Origin: Polaromonas sp. C04
GTDB lineage: Bacteria; Pseudomonadota; Gammaproteobacteria; Burkholderiales; Burkholderiaceae_C
Assembly: GCF_002002705.1 (NCBI RefSeq)
Contig: NZ_MUNS01000037.1
Coordinates: 1-64,000, forward strand
Direction: 5' to 3'
Length of the DNA stretch: 64,000 nucleotides
In this document: piece after piece, positions 28,200 to 37,885 of the stretch
Position numbering within the stretch: the first letter of the stretch is position 1
Layout of the letters: each line of letters starts with the position of its first letter
Made by a program: the position numbers and the translations under genes
The notes under the pieces: generated by a model
Told to the model about the DNA's origin: nothing
Databases searched by the model: none
Seen by the model: the letters and a program-made list of their open reading frames with translations, nothing else

Positions 28200-28679
28200 A
28201 TGAGATACACAAAAACCGAAGCGGGACAACGGGCCTTGAAAGACAGGTCGGTACCCTTGACGCCGCGCCAGCGCTCCGCGTTCATCCTGTTTGACGGCAG
28301 GCGGACCCTGGCTGAGGTGCTCAGTGCCACATCCGGTCTTGGTGTCACCATGCCGGATGTGGATCACCTGGTCGAACTGGGCCTGCTGGCCACGCAGCAA
28401 GACGCCGCGCAGATGCCTCAGGCCGCTGCGGTGGCGGCCGCTCCGGCGACGACGGACGCGTCGGGCCTCGCGCTGCCGCAGCAGCGCTATCAAAACGCCT
28501 ATCCCATCGCGACACGCTTGACCGCCAGCCTCGGGTTGCGGGGTTTCCGGCTCAATCTGGCGGTTGAAGCGGCCGCCGACTACCACCAGCTGGAAGATCT
28601 TGTTCCCAGGATCCGTGCGGCCGTCGGCGAAGAGAAATGCCTGCCGCTCGAGCGCGCCCTTCGAGGTCTGACGGACTGA
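28200..28679 (+). CDS. Small cytoplasmic protein of unknown function
   Basis: A 159-residue protein I cannot assign. Residues about 15-65 (VPLTPRQRSAFILFDGRRTLAEVLSAT...DVDHLVELGLL) have the look of a winged-helix-like region. A low-complexity Ala/Gln/Pro linker follows (about 68-88), and then a C-terminal helical part (RLTASLGLRGFRLNLAVEAAADYHQLEDLVPRIRAAVG). There is no signal peptide, membrane segment or catalytic motif. No ribosome-binding site precedes the ATG, and the promoter seen puts transcription start at about the start codon. The gene is monocistronic between the terminator at 28080 and uvrA. Confidence 0.75.
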   Translation: MRYTKTEAGQRALKDRSVPLTPRQRSAFILFDGRRTLAEVLSATSGLGVTMPDVDHLVELGLLATQQDAAQMPQAAAVAAAPATTDASGLALPQQRYQNAYPIATRLTASLGLRGFRLNLAVEAAADYHQLEDLVPRIRAAVGEEKCLPLERALRGLTD

Positions 28680-28775
28680 CTCTGCGCGGCGCGAGCGCGT
28701 GGCGATAACCACACGCCGCCTCGCGGGTGCCGGACTGCCTAGAATGTTCGGGCTCACCCGAAAGAATCACAAGAC

Positions 28776-31700
28776 ATGTCTCAAGGTCTCATCCGCATTC
28801 GCGGCGCGCGCCAGCACAACCTCAAAAACCTTGACCTCGACATCCGCACCGGCGAGCTGACGGTGGTGACCGGGCCGAGCGGTTCGGGCAAATCCAGCCT
28901 GGTGTTCGACACGCTGTACGCCGAAGGCCAGCGCCGTTACGTGGAAACCTTCTCCGCGTACGCGCGGCAGTTCCTCGACCGCATGGACAAGCCTGCGGTG
29001 GACAAGGTGGAGGGCGTGCCGCCGGCGATTGCGATCGACCAGACCAATCCGGTGCGCTCCTCGCGCTCCACGGTCGGCACCATGACCGAGCTCAACGATC
29101 ACCTCAAGCTGCTGTTCGCGCGTGCCGCGCAGCTGTTCGACCGTGCCACGGCGCTGCCGGTGCGGCACGATTCGCCCGAGACCATCTATGCACAGATCCT
29201 GGAGCGCGCGGCGGCCTTCGCCGCGGATCCGCGCCTGGTGTTCACCTTCCCGGTGGAGCTCCCCGCCAACACCAGCCCCGAAGAAATCGAGCAATGGCTG
29301 TCGGCCAGCGGCTTCACCAAGGTGCAGGCCGAGCGCGTTGTGGGGGCTCGTAAGGTGCTCGACGTGGTGGCCGACCGGTTTCGTATCGGCAGCACCGAAA
29401 AGGCCCGTGTCGTCGAGGCCATCGAGGTGGCGCTCAAGCGCGGCAGCGGGCGGCTCAATGTGTATTGCCTGCAGGACGACCAGGAGCCTGAACTCTGGCG
29501 CTTCTCGACCGGCCTGCACTGCCCCGAAAGCGACCTGCGCTACACCGACCCGATCCCGTCGATGTTCTCGTTCAACTCGCCGGTCGGGGCCTGCGAAACC
29601 TGCCGCGGCTTTGGCCGCGTGATCGGCGTCGACTATGGCCTGGTGATCCCCAACGACAAGCTCACGCTGCGCGCCGGCGCCATCAAGCCGATGCAGACGC
29701 CGGCCTGGCAGGAATGCCAGGACGACCTGATGCGCCACGCCGAGGCGGCGGGCATTCCGCGCGACACACCGTACGCCCGGCTCACGCCCGAGCACCAGCA
29801 CTGGGTCATCAACGGTTCGCCGAACTGGAACGGCAAGTGGAACCAGCACTGGTTCGGCGTCAAGCGCTTCTTCGAATACCTCGAGACCAAGTCGTACAAG
29901 ATGCACATTCGCGTGCTGCTGTCCAAGTACCGCAGCTACACGCCGTGCGGCACCTGCGGCGGCGCGCGCCTCAAGCTGGAGAGCCTGCTGTGGCGCATCG
30001 GCAGCAAGGCCGATGCCGATGCGGTGCTGGCGCCGTCCAGGCGTTTTATGCCGCAAGGCGTGACCTGGTCGCGCGCGCAGCTCGAAGCGCTGCCCGGACT
30101 GTGCCTGCACGACCTGATGCTGCTGCCGATCGACCGGCTGCGGCGCTTTTTCGACCGCATGACGCTCGACCCTTCAAGCCATGCCAACGCGGGCGACACC
30201 CAGGCCCTGAAGCTGCTCTACGAAGAAATCACCACCCGCCTCAAATACCTCTGCGATGTCGGCATCGGCTACCTGACGCTGGACCGGCAGAGCCGCACCC
30301 TGTCGGGCGGCGAGGTGCAGCGCATCAACCTGACGACCGCGCTCGGCACTTCGCTGGTCAACACGCTGTTCGTGCTGGACGAGCCCAGCATCGGCCTGCA
30401 CCCGCGCGACATGCACCGCATCATCGAGGCCATGCAGCGGCTGCGCGATGCCGGCAACACGCTGGTGGTGGTGGAGCACGACCCGGCCGTGATGCTGGCG
30501 GCCGACCGCATGATCGACATGGGCCCGGGACCCGGCGAGCGCGGCGGCCAGATCGTGTTCGACGGCACCACCGAAGAACTCCGGCACGCCGACACCCTGA
30601 CCGGCGCCTACCTGGGCGGGCGCAAGCAGGTCGGCATGGGCTTCAAGCGCATGGTGACCGAGAACACCCCGCGACTCATCCTGGAAGGCGTGCGCGAACA
30701 CAACCTGGACAACGTCAGCGTCGAGTTCCCGCTGCAGCGCCTGGTCTGTGTCACGGGCGTCAGCGGCTCGGGCAAGTCCACGCTGATCCAGGACGTGCTG
30801 GCGCCGGCCCTGTTGCGCCACTTTGGCAAATCGACCGAATCGGCGGGCCTGCACGACCGCCTGCTGGGCGCCGACCATCTGAGCGAGGTGGTGTTCGTCG
30901 ACCAGTCGCCGATCGGCAAGACGGCGCGCTCCAATCCGGTCAGCTACGTGGGCGCCTGGGACACGGTGCGCGAGCTGTTCGCCAACGCGGCGCTGTCGCG
31001 CCAGCGCGGCTACACGGCCTCGAAGTTCAGCTTCAACAGCGGCGATGGCCGCTGCCCGACCTGCGGCGGCTCCGGCTTCGAGCACGTGGAGATGCAGTTC
31101 CTGTCCGACGTCTACCTGCGCTGTCCGGACTGCGACGGCAATCGCTACCGGCCCGAGATTCTGGAGGTCACGATCGAGCGCCCTTCGACAGGCTCAGGAC
31201 AGGCTCGGGCCATGAATGTGGCCGACGTGCTGGACCTGACCGTCAGCGAGGCGGCCACCCTGTTTGCCGCCGACCGCGACGTGATCCGCGCGCTGCAGCC
31301 GATTGTCGATGTGGGGCTGGAGTACGTGAAGCTGGGCCAGCCGGTGCCGACGCTGTCGGGCGGCGAGGCGCAACGCCTCAAGCTGGCCGGGTTCTTGGCG
31401 GAGGCTGCCAGAAGCGCCAGCGCCAGCCGGCAGCCCATGGCCCGGCGCGGCACGCTGTTCCTGTTCGACGAGCCGACCACCGGGCTGCATTTCGACGACA
31501 TCGCCAAGCTCATGCGCGCGCTGCGCAAGCTGCTCGATGCGGGCCATTCGCTGGTCGTGATCGAGCACAACCTGGACGTGATCCGCGCCAGCGACTGGCT
31601 CATCGACATGGGGCCCGAGGGCGGCGACGCCGGTGGCCGCATCGTCGCCGTGGGCACGCCCGAAGAGGTGCGCCTGCACCCTAGCTCGCATACCGGCCGG

Positions 31701-34700
31701 GCGCTGCGCGACTACGAGCGCTCCCTCGGACTCGGCGCGCATACGGCCGAGGAGGGCGTGCCGCTGCAGACCCTGGTGCGCGCGCGCCGCGCCCGCGTCG
31801 CCAGCGACGACGCGATCCAGATCGTCAACGCCCGCGAGCACAACCTCAAGAGCCTGTCGGTGAATATTCCGCGCGGCAAGTTCAGCGTGGTCACGGGGGT
31901 CAGCGGCTCGGGCAAGTCCACGCTGGCGTTCGACATTTTGTTCAACGAAGGCCAGCGCCGCTACCTCGAATCGCTCAACGCCTATGCGCGCTCCATCGTG
32001 CAGCCGGCCGGCCGGCCCGAGGTGGACGCGGTGTACGGCATTCCGCCCACGGTGGCCATCGAGCAGCGCCTGTCGCGCGGCGGGCGCAAGAGCACGGTCG
32101 GCACCACCACCGAGGTCTGGCACTTTTTGCGCCTGCTGTACGTCAAGCTCGGGGTGCAGCACTGCATTCATGACGGCGCCGCCGTGGCGCCGCAAACGCC
32201 CGACAGCATTGCCGCGCAGCTGCTCACCACCTTTCGCGGCCAGCACATCGGCCTGCTAAGCCCCCTGGTGCTGAACCGCAAGGGCGTCTACACCGAGCTG
32301 GCCGACTGGGCGCGCCCGCGCGGTTACACGCACCTGCGGGTCGATGGCAATTTTCTGCCCACCACGGGCTTTCCGCGCATCGACCGCTTCAAGGAACACA
32401 CCATCGAGTTGCCGGTCGCCAGCCTCGATGTGACGCCCGAGAACGAGGTGCTGCTGCGCCAGGCGCTGGCCACGGCGCTGGAGCATGGCAAGGGCGTGGT
32501 GCACGTGCTCAGCCATCTCACGGGGCTGCGCGCCGCCATGATGGCCGGCACGCCCACGGCCGCGATTGGCCGGCTGGAGGCGTTCTCCACCAAACGCGCC
32601 TGCCCGGTCTGCGCCACCTCTTACGCGGAACTGGACCCGCGCCTGTTCTCCTACAACAGCAAGCATGGCTGGTGCCCTGACTGCGTCGGTACCGGCGTGC
32701 GGCTCACTAAAGAGCAGCGCAAGGTGTTCGACGATTCGGTGCAGCTCGATGACAACAAGGGGCGCGAGCGCACCTTCGCCGAGCCCGAGCTGGAGGACGT
32801 GGTGATTGATACCTGCCCGACCTGCCACGGCACGCGTCTGAATGCCACGGCGCGCGCCGTGCTGTTCGGGGCGGGGCCGGCCCCTCACCCCTGCCCTCTC
32901 CCTCTGGGAGAGGGCAGGGGTGAGGGCTCCCGCGGCGTTGCCATCACCGACATCGCCCGCCTCTCGGTCACCGACGTGCGCCGCTGGATCGAGGGCCTGG
33001 CGGCGCTGGGACGCATGACCCAGCGAGAAAAAGACATTGCGCGTGACCTGATCCCCGAAATCAAAAGCCGTCTCGAATTCCTCGAAGAAGTGGGCCTGGG
33101 CTACCTCACGCTGGACCGCGGCGCACCCACGCTCAGCGGCGGCGAGGCCCAGCGCATCCGGCTTGCGGCGCAACTCGGCAGCAACCTGCAGGGCGTGTGC
33201 TATGTGCTCGACGAGCCGACCATCGGCCTGCACGCGCGCGACAACCAGATCCTGCTGAACGCCCTGCACAAGCTCGGCGACAAGGGCAACACGCTGGTGG
33301 TGGTCGAGCACGACGAGGACACCATTCGGCGTGCCGACCACATCATCGACATCGGCCCCAGCGCCGGCAAGCGCGGCGGCCGGCTGGTGGCCGAAGGTTC
33401 GGTCGCCGACATCGAGGCCGCCGCCGATTCGCAAACCGGCCGCTACCTGCGCCACGCGATGCAGCATCCGCTGCATCCCGGGCGAATCGTGATCGGCCCC
33501 GCCGTAGCTGAATTGGGGTCGGATCCCAATTTCGCCGGAAACCCTCGAAGTGCTAAATCGCGCTCATCGAAATTGGGCTCTGACCCCATTTCGGCGGCAC
33601 CCGAGCCCCATCGTTGGCTCACAGTCACCGGCGCCAACCTGCACAACCTGCAGAACGTCGACGTCGCCATCCCGCTGCAACGCCTGGTCGCCATCACCGG
33701 CGTCAGCGGCTCGGGCAAATCCACGCTGGCGCGCGATGTGCTGCTGACCAATGTGCAGGCTGCAGTCGCTCAACGTGCCACCCGCGCCGGGCGCGAGGCG
33801 AGCGATGCCGGCAGGCACCCCGCCTGGATCGGCTGCAGCGGCGTGAGCGGCTTTGAGTCGGTGGACCGCGTGTTAGAGGTGGACCAGACCCCCATCGGCA
33901 AAACGCCGCGCAGCTGCCCGGCCACCTACATCGGTTTCTGGGACACCATCCGCAAGCTGTTTGCCGAGACGCTGGAGGCGCGCGCACGCGGCTATGCGGC
34001 CAACCGTTTCAGCTTCAATACCGGCGAGGGCCGCTGCGCCGGCTGCGAAGGCCAGGGCATCCGCACCATTGCGATGAGCTTCCTGCCCGACGTCAAGGTG
34101 CTGTGCGAAACCTGCCACGGCGCGCGCTTCAACCCCGAGACGCTGGCGGTGACCTGGCGCGGCAAGAGCATCGGCGACGTGCTGCAGATGGAGGTGGACG
34201 AGGCCGTCGATTTCTTCGCCGCCATGCCGAACATCAGCCACCCGCTGCAACTGCTGAAAGACGTGGGCCTGGGCTACCTCACGCTCGGCCAGCCGTCCCC
34301 CACGCTGAGCGGCGGCGAGGCGCAGCGCATCAAGCTGGTGACCGAACTCAGCAAGGTGCGCGACGACATCACGCGGCGCGGCCAGAAGGCGCCGCACACG
34401 CTCTACGTGCTGGACGAACCCACCGTGGGTCTGCACATGGCCGACGTGGAAAAGCTCATCCATGTGCTGCACCGTCTCGTGAACGGCGGCCATAGCGTGC
34501 TGGTGATCGAGCACGACCTCGACGTGATCGCCGAGGCCGACTGGATCATCGACCTGGGGCCGGAGGGTGGCGACGCGGGCGGCCGCGTCGTCGCCGCGGC
34601 GCCGCCCCAAGAGGTGGTGCGGATCGGCACCCACACGGGCGTGGCGCTGGCGCCGGTGCTGCGCCCCCAGCGCGAAAGTTATCAGCAAAATCGGCGTGAA

Positions 34701-34715
34701 GCCCTTATGAAATAA
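28776..34715 (+). CDS. uvrA: Double-length (tandem) UvrA-like excinuclease ABC subunit A
   Basis: A 1979-residue protein made of two complete UvrA-like units, where normal UvrA is about 950. Four Walker A motifs are seen at 33-40 (GPSGSGKS), 661-668, 1041-1048 and 1642-1649 (GVSGSGKS). Four ABC signatures LSGGE are at 509, 860, 1453 and 1844, each followed by a LDEPxxGLH Walker B. Zinc-finger cysteine pairs occur in both units (CETC, CGTC, CPTC/CPDC; CPVC, CPDC, CPTC, CAGC/CETC). Unit 1 keeps the region corresponding to the UvrB-binding domain after its first Walker A. The gene carries four different repeat elements in frame (31181, 32882, 33509, 34684). UvrA family membership is certain; whether it does nucleotide excision repair or a special task is unknown. 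Confidence 0.95.
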   Translation: MSQGLIRIRGARQHNLKNLDLDIRTGELTVVTGPSGSGKSSLVFDTLYAEGQRRYVETFSAYARQFLDRMDKPAVDKVEGVPPAIAIDQTNPVRSSRSTVGTMTELNDHLKLLFARAAQLFDRATALPVRHDSPETIYAQILERAAAFAADPRLVFTFPVELPANTSPEEIEQWLSASGFTKVQAERVVGARKVLDVVADRFRIGSTEKARVVEAIEVALKRGSGRLNVYCLQDDQEPELWRFSTGLHCPESDLRYTDPIPSMFSFNSPVGACETCRGFGRVIGVDYGLVIPNDKLTLRAGAIKPMQTPAWQECQDDLMRHAEAAGIPRDTPYARLTPEHQHWVINGSPNWNGKWNQHWFGVKRFFEYLETKSYKMHIRVLLSKYRSYTPCGTCGGARLKLESLLWRIGSKADADAVLAPSRRFMPQGVTWSRAQLEALPGLCLHDLMLLPIDRLRRFFDRMTLDPSSHANAGDTQALKLLYEEITTRLKYLCDVGIGYLTLDRQSRTLSGGEVQRINLTTALGTSLVNTLFVLDEPSIGLHPRDMHRIIEAMQRLRDAGNTLVVVEHDPAVMLAADRMIDMGPGPGERGGQIVFDGTTEELRHADTLTGAYLGGRKQVGMGFKRMVTENTPRLILEGVREHNLDNVSVEFPLQRLVCVTGVSGSGKSTLIQDVLAPALLRHFGKSTESAGLHDRLLGADHLSEVVFVDQSPIGKTARSNPVSYVGAWDTVRELFANAALSRQRGYTASKFSFNSGDGRCPTCGGSGFEHVEMQFLSDVYLRCPDCDGNRYRPEILEVTIERPSTGSGQARAMNVADVLDLTVSEAATLFAADRDVIRALQPIVDVGLEYVKLGQPVPTLSGGEAQRLKLAGFLAEAARSASASRQPMARRGTLFLFDEPTTGLHFDDIAKLMRALRKLLDAGHSLVVIEHNLDVIRASDWLIDMGPEGGDAGGRIVAVGTPEEVRLHPSSHTGRALRDYERSLGLGAHTAEEGVPLQTLVRARRARVASDDAIQIVNAREHNLKSLSVNIPRGKFSVVTGVSGSGKSTLAFDILFNEGQRRYLESLNAYARSIVQPAGRPEVDAVYGIPPTVAIEQRLSRGGRKSTVGTTTEVWHFLRLLYVKLGVQHCIHDGAAVAPQTPDSIAAQLLTTFRGQHIGLLSPLVLNRKGVYTELADWARPRGYTHLRVDGNFLPTTGFPRIDRFKEHTIELPVASLDVTPENEVLLRQALATALEHGKGVVHVLSHLTGLRAAMMAGTPTAAIGRLEAFSTKRACPVCATSYAELDPRLFSYNSKHGWCPDCVGTGVRLTKEQRKVFDDSVQLDDNKGRERTFAEPELEDVVIDTCPTCHGTRLNATARAVLFGAGPAPHPCPLPLGEGRGEGSRGVAITDIARLSVTDVRRWIEGLAALGRMTQREKDIARDLIPEIKSRLEFLEEVGLGYLTLDRGAPTLSGGEAQRIRLAAQLGSNLQGVCYVLDEPTIGLHARDNQILLNALHKLGDKGNTLVVVEHDEDTIRRADHIIDIGPSAGKRGGRLVAEGSVADIEAAADSQTGRYLRHAMQHPLHPGRIVIGPAVAELGSDPNFAGNPRSAKSRSSKLGSDPISAAPEPHRWLTVTGANLHNLQNVDVAIPLQRLVAITGVSGSGKSTLARDVLLTNVQAAVAQRATRAGREASDAGRHPAWIGCSGVSGFESVDRVLEVDQTPIGKTPRSCPATYIGFWDTIRKLFAETLEARARGYAANRFSFNTGEGRCAGCEGQGIRTIAMSFLPDVKVLCETCHGARFNPETLAVTWRGKSIGDVLQMEVDEAVDFFAAMPNISHPLQLLKDVGLGYLTLGQPSPTLSGGEAQRIKLVTELSKVRDDITRRGQKAPHTLYVLDEPTVGLHMADVEKLIHVLHRLVNGGHSVLVIEHDLDVIAEADWIIDLGPEGGDAGGRVVAAAPPQEVVRIGTHTGVALAPVLRPQRESYQQNRREALMK
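31181..31210 (+). repeat. REP-like fragment inside uvrA
   Basis: CCCTTCGACAGGCTCAGG followed by a partial second unit. It adds about ten residues ([11 protein letters not shown]) before the conserved [11 protein letters not shown] segment of UvrA unit 1. The same motif family forms the hairpin at 37831-37874. Confidence 0.75.
32882..32926. repeat. Perfect 21-bp-arm palindrome inserted in uvrA
   Basis: Two 21-nt arms (CCCTCACCCC... / ...GGGGTGAGGG) are perfectly complementary around a 3-nt TCT loop. It encodes [15 protein letters not shown], absent from ordinary UvrA, in unit 2 after the [18 protein letters not shown] segment. The length keeps the frame. This type of palindrome is widely dispersed in proteobacterial genomes. 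Confidence 0.9.
33509..33593. repeat. Pair of inverted 26-bp units inserted in uvrA
   Basis: Unit 33509-33534 and unit 33568-33593 are inverted copies of each other with 22 of 26 positions matching, each containing AATTGGG and a GACCCC/GGATCCC variant. They encode the linker with LGSDPNFAG...KLGSDPISA just before the fourth ATPase module. The pair resembles a short MITE-like element. Confidence 0.8.
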
Positions 34716-34735
34716 GCGCAATGCGCTATCAATTC
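34684..34735 (-). repeat. Dispersed TAGC-N20-GGGCT element, copy 5 at the end of uvrA
   Basis: On the minus strand: TTGATAGC, exactly 20 nt, GGGCTTCACGCC, then ATTTTG. The uvrA C-terminal residues ([10 protein letters not shown]) and stop codon lie within it, so the repeat defines where UvrA ends. Confidence 0.85.
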
Positions 34736-34749
34736 AGAAGCAAACCGAC

Positions 34750-35796
34750 ATGCTGACGATCTACAACAACCAGCACGCCCTGCACCACGGCAAGGTCGAA
34801 ATGTTCCGCGGCGAACTCGTGCCGTGCTTCGAAGTACCGGCGCGTGCCGACTACGTGCTGCAGGAACTGAAGCGGCGCGGCCTCGGCGCGATCGAGGCGC
34901 CGGGCGCGTTCGATGACGCGGCCATCACGCGCGTGCATGCGCCGCGCTACGTCGAGTTTTTGCGGGGTGCCTGGGCCGAGTGGGTCGCGCTCGACCCGGC
35001 CAACGCGCAGCGCGATGCGCTGCCCTCGTACTGGCCCATCCGCGGCTTTCGCAGCGACGTGCTGCCCGCCAGTTTTGCGGCGCGCATGGGCCTGTTTTCG
35101 TACGACGCGGGCACGCCGCTGACGGCGGGCACCTGGGCCGCCGCGCGCAGCGGCGCCGCTTGCGCGTTCACGGCCGCGCGGCGCCTGCTGCAAGGCGAGC
35201 GCGCGACCTTTGCGCTGACCCGTCCGCCGGGCCACCATGCCGGCGCCGACTTCTTTGGCGGCTACTGTTTCCTGAACAACGCCGCCATCGCGGCGCAAAC
35301 CCTGCGCGATGCGGGTGTGCAGCGCGTCGCGGTGCTCGACATCGACTACCACCACGGCAACGGCACGCAGGCCATCTTCTACGAGCGCGCCGACGTGCAG
35401 TTCACCAGCATTCACGGCGACCCGCACACCGAGTACCCGTACTACCTGGGCTATGCCGACGAGCGCGGCGCCGGCGCCGGACTCGGCTTCAACCACAATC
35501 TGCCGCTGGCGCGCGGCAGCGACTTTTCCGCATGGCGCGCCGCCCTGCGCGCGGCGCTGCAGGGGGTTGCCGCCTTCAGGCCCGGCGCGCTCGTAGTCTC
35601 GCTCGGGCTCGACACCTTCGCGGGCGACCCGATCGCGGGCTTTACGCTGCAAAGCGCAGACTACCTGCAGGTCGGCGCCGACCTGGCGCGCGCGGGCCTG
35701 CCCACCGTGTTCGTCTTCGAGGGCGGCTACGCGGTGGCAGAGGTCGGTGTCAACGCGGTCAATGTGCTCGAAGGGTTCGCGCAGGCGGCCCGCTGA
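34750..35796 (+). CDS. Histone-deacetylase-family hydrolase, acetylpolyamine amidohydrolase type
   Basis: A 348-residue arginase/deacetylase-fold zinc hydrolase. The active-site motifs are RPPGHHAG, the zinc ligands in LDIDYHHGNGTQAIFY (Asp and His), SIHGDPHTEYPYY and the third ligand in SLGLDTFAGDPIAGF. The N-terminus (MLTIYNNQHALHHGKVEMFRGELVP) is typical of acetylpolyamine amidohydrolases, which remove acetyl groups from acetylputrescine or acetylcadaverine. It probably starts at 34750, soon after uvrA. Substrate inferred from family only. Confidence 0.92.
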   Translation: MLTIYNNQHALHHGKVEMFRGELVPCFEVPARADYVLQELKRRGLGAIEAPGAFDDAAITRVHAPRYVEFLRGAWAEWVALDPANAQRDALPSYWPIRGFRSDVLPASFAARMGLFSYDAGTPLTAGTWAAARSGAACAFTAARRLLQGERATFALTRPPGHHAGADFFGGYCFLNNAAIAAQTLRDAGVQRVAVLDIDYHHGNGTQAIFYERADVQFTSIHGDPHTEYPYYLGYADERGAGAGLGFNHNLPLARGSDFSAWRAALRAALQGVAAFRPGALVVSLGLDTFAGDPIAGFTLQSADYLQVGADLARAGLPTVFVFEGGYAVAEVGVNAVNVLEGFAQAAR

Positions 35797-35844
35797 TCGT
35801 TTTACCCAGGCTCGACGATCGATGCCTTTCCGTGAAAGTACGGG

Positions 35845-36903
35845 CTACGCACCAGGCGTTCGCGCGGCCGCGGCGAACTGCCGCGAGGCGAAGGCCCACA
35901 CCAGCCGCGTAGCATCCGGTCCCGCCGCGTCGCTGAACGGCGCGCGCGCCGCGCCGCCGCTCCAGGCATGGCCGAGCTGCGCGATCTGGCACAGCGTCAC
36001 GCACGTGTGACCCTGGTGCTTGTAGTCGGTCACGCGCATCGGATGGCGCTTGCCGCGTTGCACGACGCGCAGGCCGCCGGGCGCGGCGCCGGTGGCCGTG
36101 GCCCAGATGGTGGCGCTGTCCAGTGCGTTGCTTGGCGCGACGACGAGGTCGGCATCGCCATGCAGCACCAGCAGCGGCGGCAGGGTCGTGAAGGCCGCCG
36201 CGGCGCCCAACGCCTTGCCCACGGCCGTGGCCAGCATCGCCGGCGAGTGCCGGCCACGCATGGCGCCGAGCGCGGTTGCCGGCGACTTGGCCGCGCCGGG
36301 CGCCACGCCCGAATGCATCGCCACCGCCCGGAAGCGCACCGGGTAGCGCGTGGCGAGCAGCGCTGCCATGCTGGCGCCGGCCGACAGGCCCGCGACCACC
36401 ACGCGTTCGCGATCCGCCCGGTACAGCAGGCACACCTGGTCGACGGCGGCCATCAGCGTGGCGGCTTCGGCGTCGGCCTTGCCCGAGCGGTGGTCGTACC
36501 AGTTCCAGCAGCCCTGGGGGTTGGCCAGCCGGTCCTGCTCCGGATAGAGCACCAGAAAGCGCTGGCGCGCGGCCAGCTGGTCCATGCGCGTACTCACCGC
36601 GAAGTCGCGTCCCGTCTGCCCGCAGCCGTGCAGCATGACCATGAGCGGCAAGCGCTCGCCGGGCTGCAGCTTGAGATCCGGCGGACGGTACAGGTGGTAG
36701 CGGCGTGCGCCGGCCGGGCCGAGCGCCATGCCGGCGATCCAGTCGCCGCGTCCCGGCGGTGGTTTGAAATGTTTTGCGGTGGCGCGTTGCAGTTGCCCGG
36801 CCATGCGCCGTCCGCCCTGCAGGGTGGCCTTCGTGAGGGCCTTGACGTTGCGCTGGTAGGCGCGCGTCAGGGCGGAGGCGGAAAAGGTGGAACGGCGGGC
36901 CAT
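35845..36903 (-). CDS. PHB-depolymerase-like esterase
   Basis: A 352-residue alpha/beta hydrolase of the Esterase_PHB family. The nucleophile elbow is AGLSAGASM (Ser174). The acid is in LHGDADLVV, and the catalytic His is in QLGHAWSGG, with the oxyanion LHGCGQTGRDF upstream and an NWYDH...GEA-like segment. No clear signal peptide is seen at the chosen ATG; a basic N-terminus (MARRSTFSASALTRAYQRN) resembles cytoplasmic or phasin-like leaders. It may act on intracellular polyhydroxyalkanoate or another polyester; the substrate is unproven. Confidence 0.9.
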   Translation of the reverse strand: MARRSTFSASALTRAYQRNVKALTKATLQGGRRMAGQLQRATAKHFKPPPGRGDWIAGMALGPAGARRYHLYRPPDLKLQPGERLPLMVMLHGCGQTGRDFAVSTRMDQLAARQRFLVLYPEQDRLANPQGCWNWYDHRSGKADAEAATLMAAVDQVCLLYRADRERVVVAGLSAGASMAALLATRYPVRFRAVAMHSGVAPGAAKSPATALGAMRGRHSPAMLATAVGKALGAAAAFTTLPPLLVLHGDADLVVAPSNALDSATIWATATGAAPGGLRVVQRGKRHPMRVTDYKHQGHTCVTLCQIAQLGHAWSGGAARAPFSDAAGPDATRLVWAFASRQFAAAARTPGA

Positions 36904-36987
36904 CGGTGTGTGCGTTGGGCGTGTCAGAACACGATAGCAGCTTCCGATGTCACTGACGGTGCGCCACCAGACCAAGACGGCGCCGGC

Positions 36988-37812
36988 TTAGGTGCTGCCA
37001 GCATGCTCCAGAATGGCGCGCGCCAGCTCCGCAAAGCCCGCGCCGCGTTCACCCTGCGTGACATAACGCGGCGGGTGGACCAGATCGGCCTCGAAGCGCC
37101 GGATGTTGGCCACACCCACGCTGTGCGGGAAATGCTCGAACATGATCTGGTCATTGGTGGAGTCGCCCACGTAGACCCAGCGTTCGATTTCGGCGTCGAG
37201 GTCGCGCTGGAACAGTTCGCGCACGATCCAGCGCGCGCCGGCCAGCTTGTTGTGCTCGCCGAACCAGCCGTTGATGTGGATGCTGCTCACGGTGGCGGTC
37301 ATGCCCTCGCGCTGCATGAGGGCGACCACCTGCGCGATCTGCACGGGCGACAGCTGCGCGAACTCGCTGTGGTCGATCGCGATGTCGGTCTCGCGGCCGG
37401 CCGAGTCCTGCGTCAGCATTGCACCGGGGATTTCGCGCAGCATGCGCTGTGCCACCTGCTGCATGCGCGCGAAGTTGGTGGCGCGCGTGGCGGCATCCTG
37501 TTGGTACAGTTTTGATAGCGCACTGTGCACGTCTGACATGGGCTTCAGGCCTTTTTTTCTTAAAGTCAACGCGACAGAACCATTTTCGGCCACGATCGCA
37601 TCAACCGGCCAGGTGCGCGCAAACGGCTCGCTCCAGCCTACCGGCCGTCCCGTGATGGGGATCACATGCAGGCCGGCGCTCTGCAGGTCAGCCAGCGCCC
37701 GCAGCGCATCGGGCGTGATTGCACCGTCGGTGGTCAGCGTGTCGTCGATGTCGGTGAAGACACCGACGATGTCGCGGCGGTCTTGGCGTGGCCACAGGGT
37801 CAGGGGTTGCAT
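36988..37812 (-). CDS. HAD-superfamily (Cof/IIB-type) phosphatase
   Basis: A 274-residue hydrolase. Motif I is FTDIDDTLTTDG (nucleophile Asp at about 21), motif II is ITGRPVGW, and motif IV is VYVGDSTNDQIMFEHF. It resembles sucrose-/mannosyl-phosphate phosphatases, but the substrate is unknown. A dispersed repeat copy (37508-37560, opposite strand) encodes about 17 residues (LKPMSDVHSALSKLYQQ) in the cap region. The gene precedes the esterase on the same strand with 84 nt between. Confidence 0.88.
   Translation of the reverse strand: MQPLTLWPRQDRRDIVGVFTDIDDTLTTDGAITPDALRALADLQSAGLHVIPITGRPVGWSEPFARTWPVDAIVAENGSVALTLRKKGLKPMSDVHSALSKLYQQDAATRATNFARMQQVAQRMLREIPGAMLTQDSAGRETDIAIDHSEFAQLSPVQIAQVVALMQREGMTATVSSIHINGWFGEHNKLAGARWIVRELFQRDLDAEIERWVYVGDSTNDQIMFEHFPHSVGVANIRRFEADLVHPPRYVTQGERGAGFAELARAILEHAGST
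37508..37560 (+). repeat. Dispersed TAGC-N20-GGGCT element, copy 6 inside the HAD gene
   Basis: TTTTGATAGC, exactly 20 nt, GGGCTTCAGGCC, then a T-run. It lies in the cap domain coding region of the HAD phosphatase (opposite strand). Confidence 0.85.
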
Positions 37813-37830
37813 GACGCTGCCTTGCTATCG

Positions 37831-37874
37831 TTCGCCCTGAGCCTGTCGGAGGACTTCGACAGGCTCAGCCCGAA
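37831..37874. repeat. REP-like hairpin between prfC and the HAD gene
   Basis: Two 18-nt arms (TTCGCCCTGAGCCTGTCG and its near complement, 16 of 18 paired) separated by 8 nt. It occupies most of the 73-nt gap and could act as a transcript stabiliser or attenuator. It belongs to the same motif family as the fragment at 31181 in uvrA. Confidence 0.85.
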
Positions 37875-37885
37875 CGGAAAAGAGC

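Noticed and set aside
33509-33593. Frameshift or assembly error in uvrA at the repeat-rich linker
   Set aside because: The frame stays open through all inserts, and the ATPase motifs on both sides are intact, so true insertions are the simpler reading.
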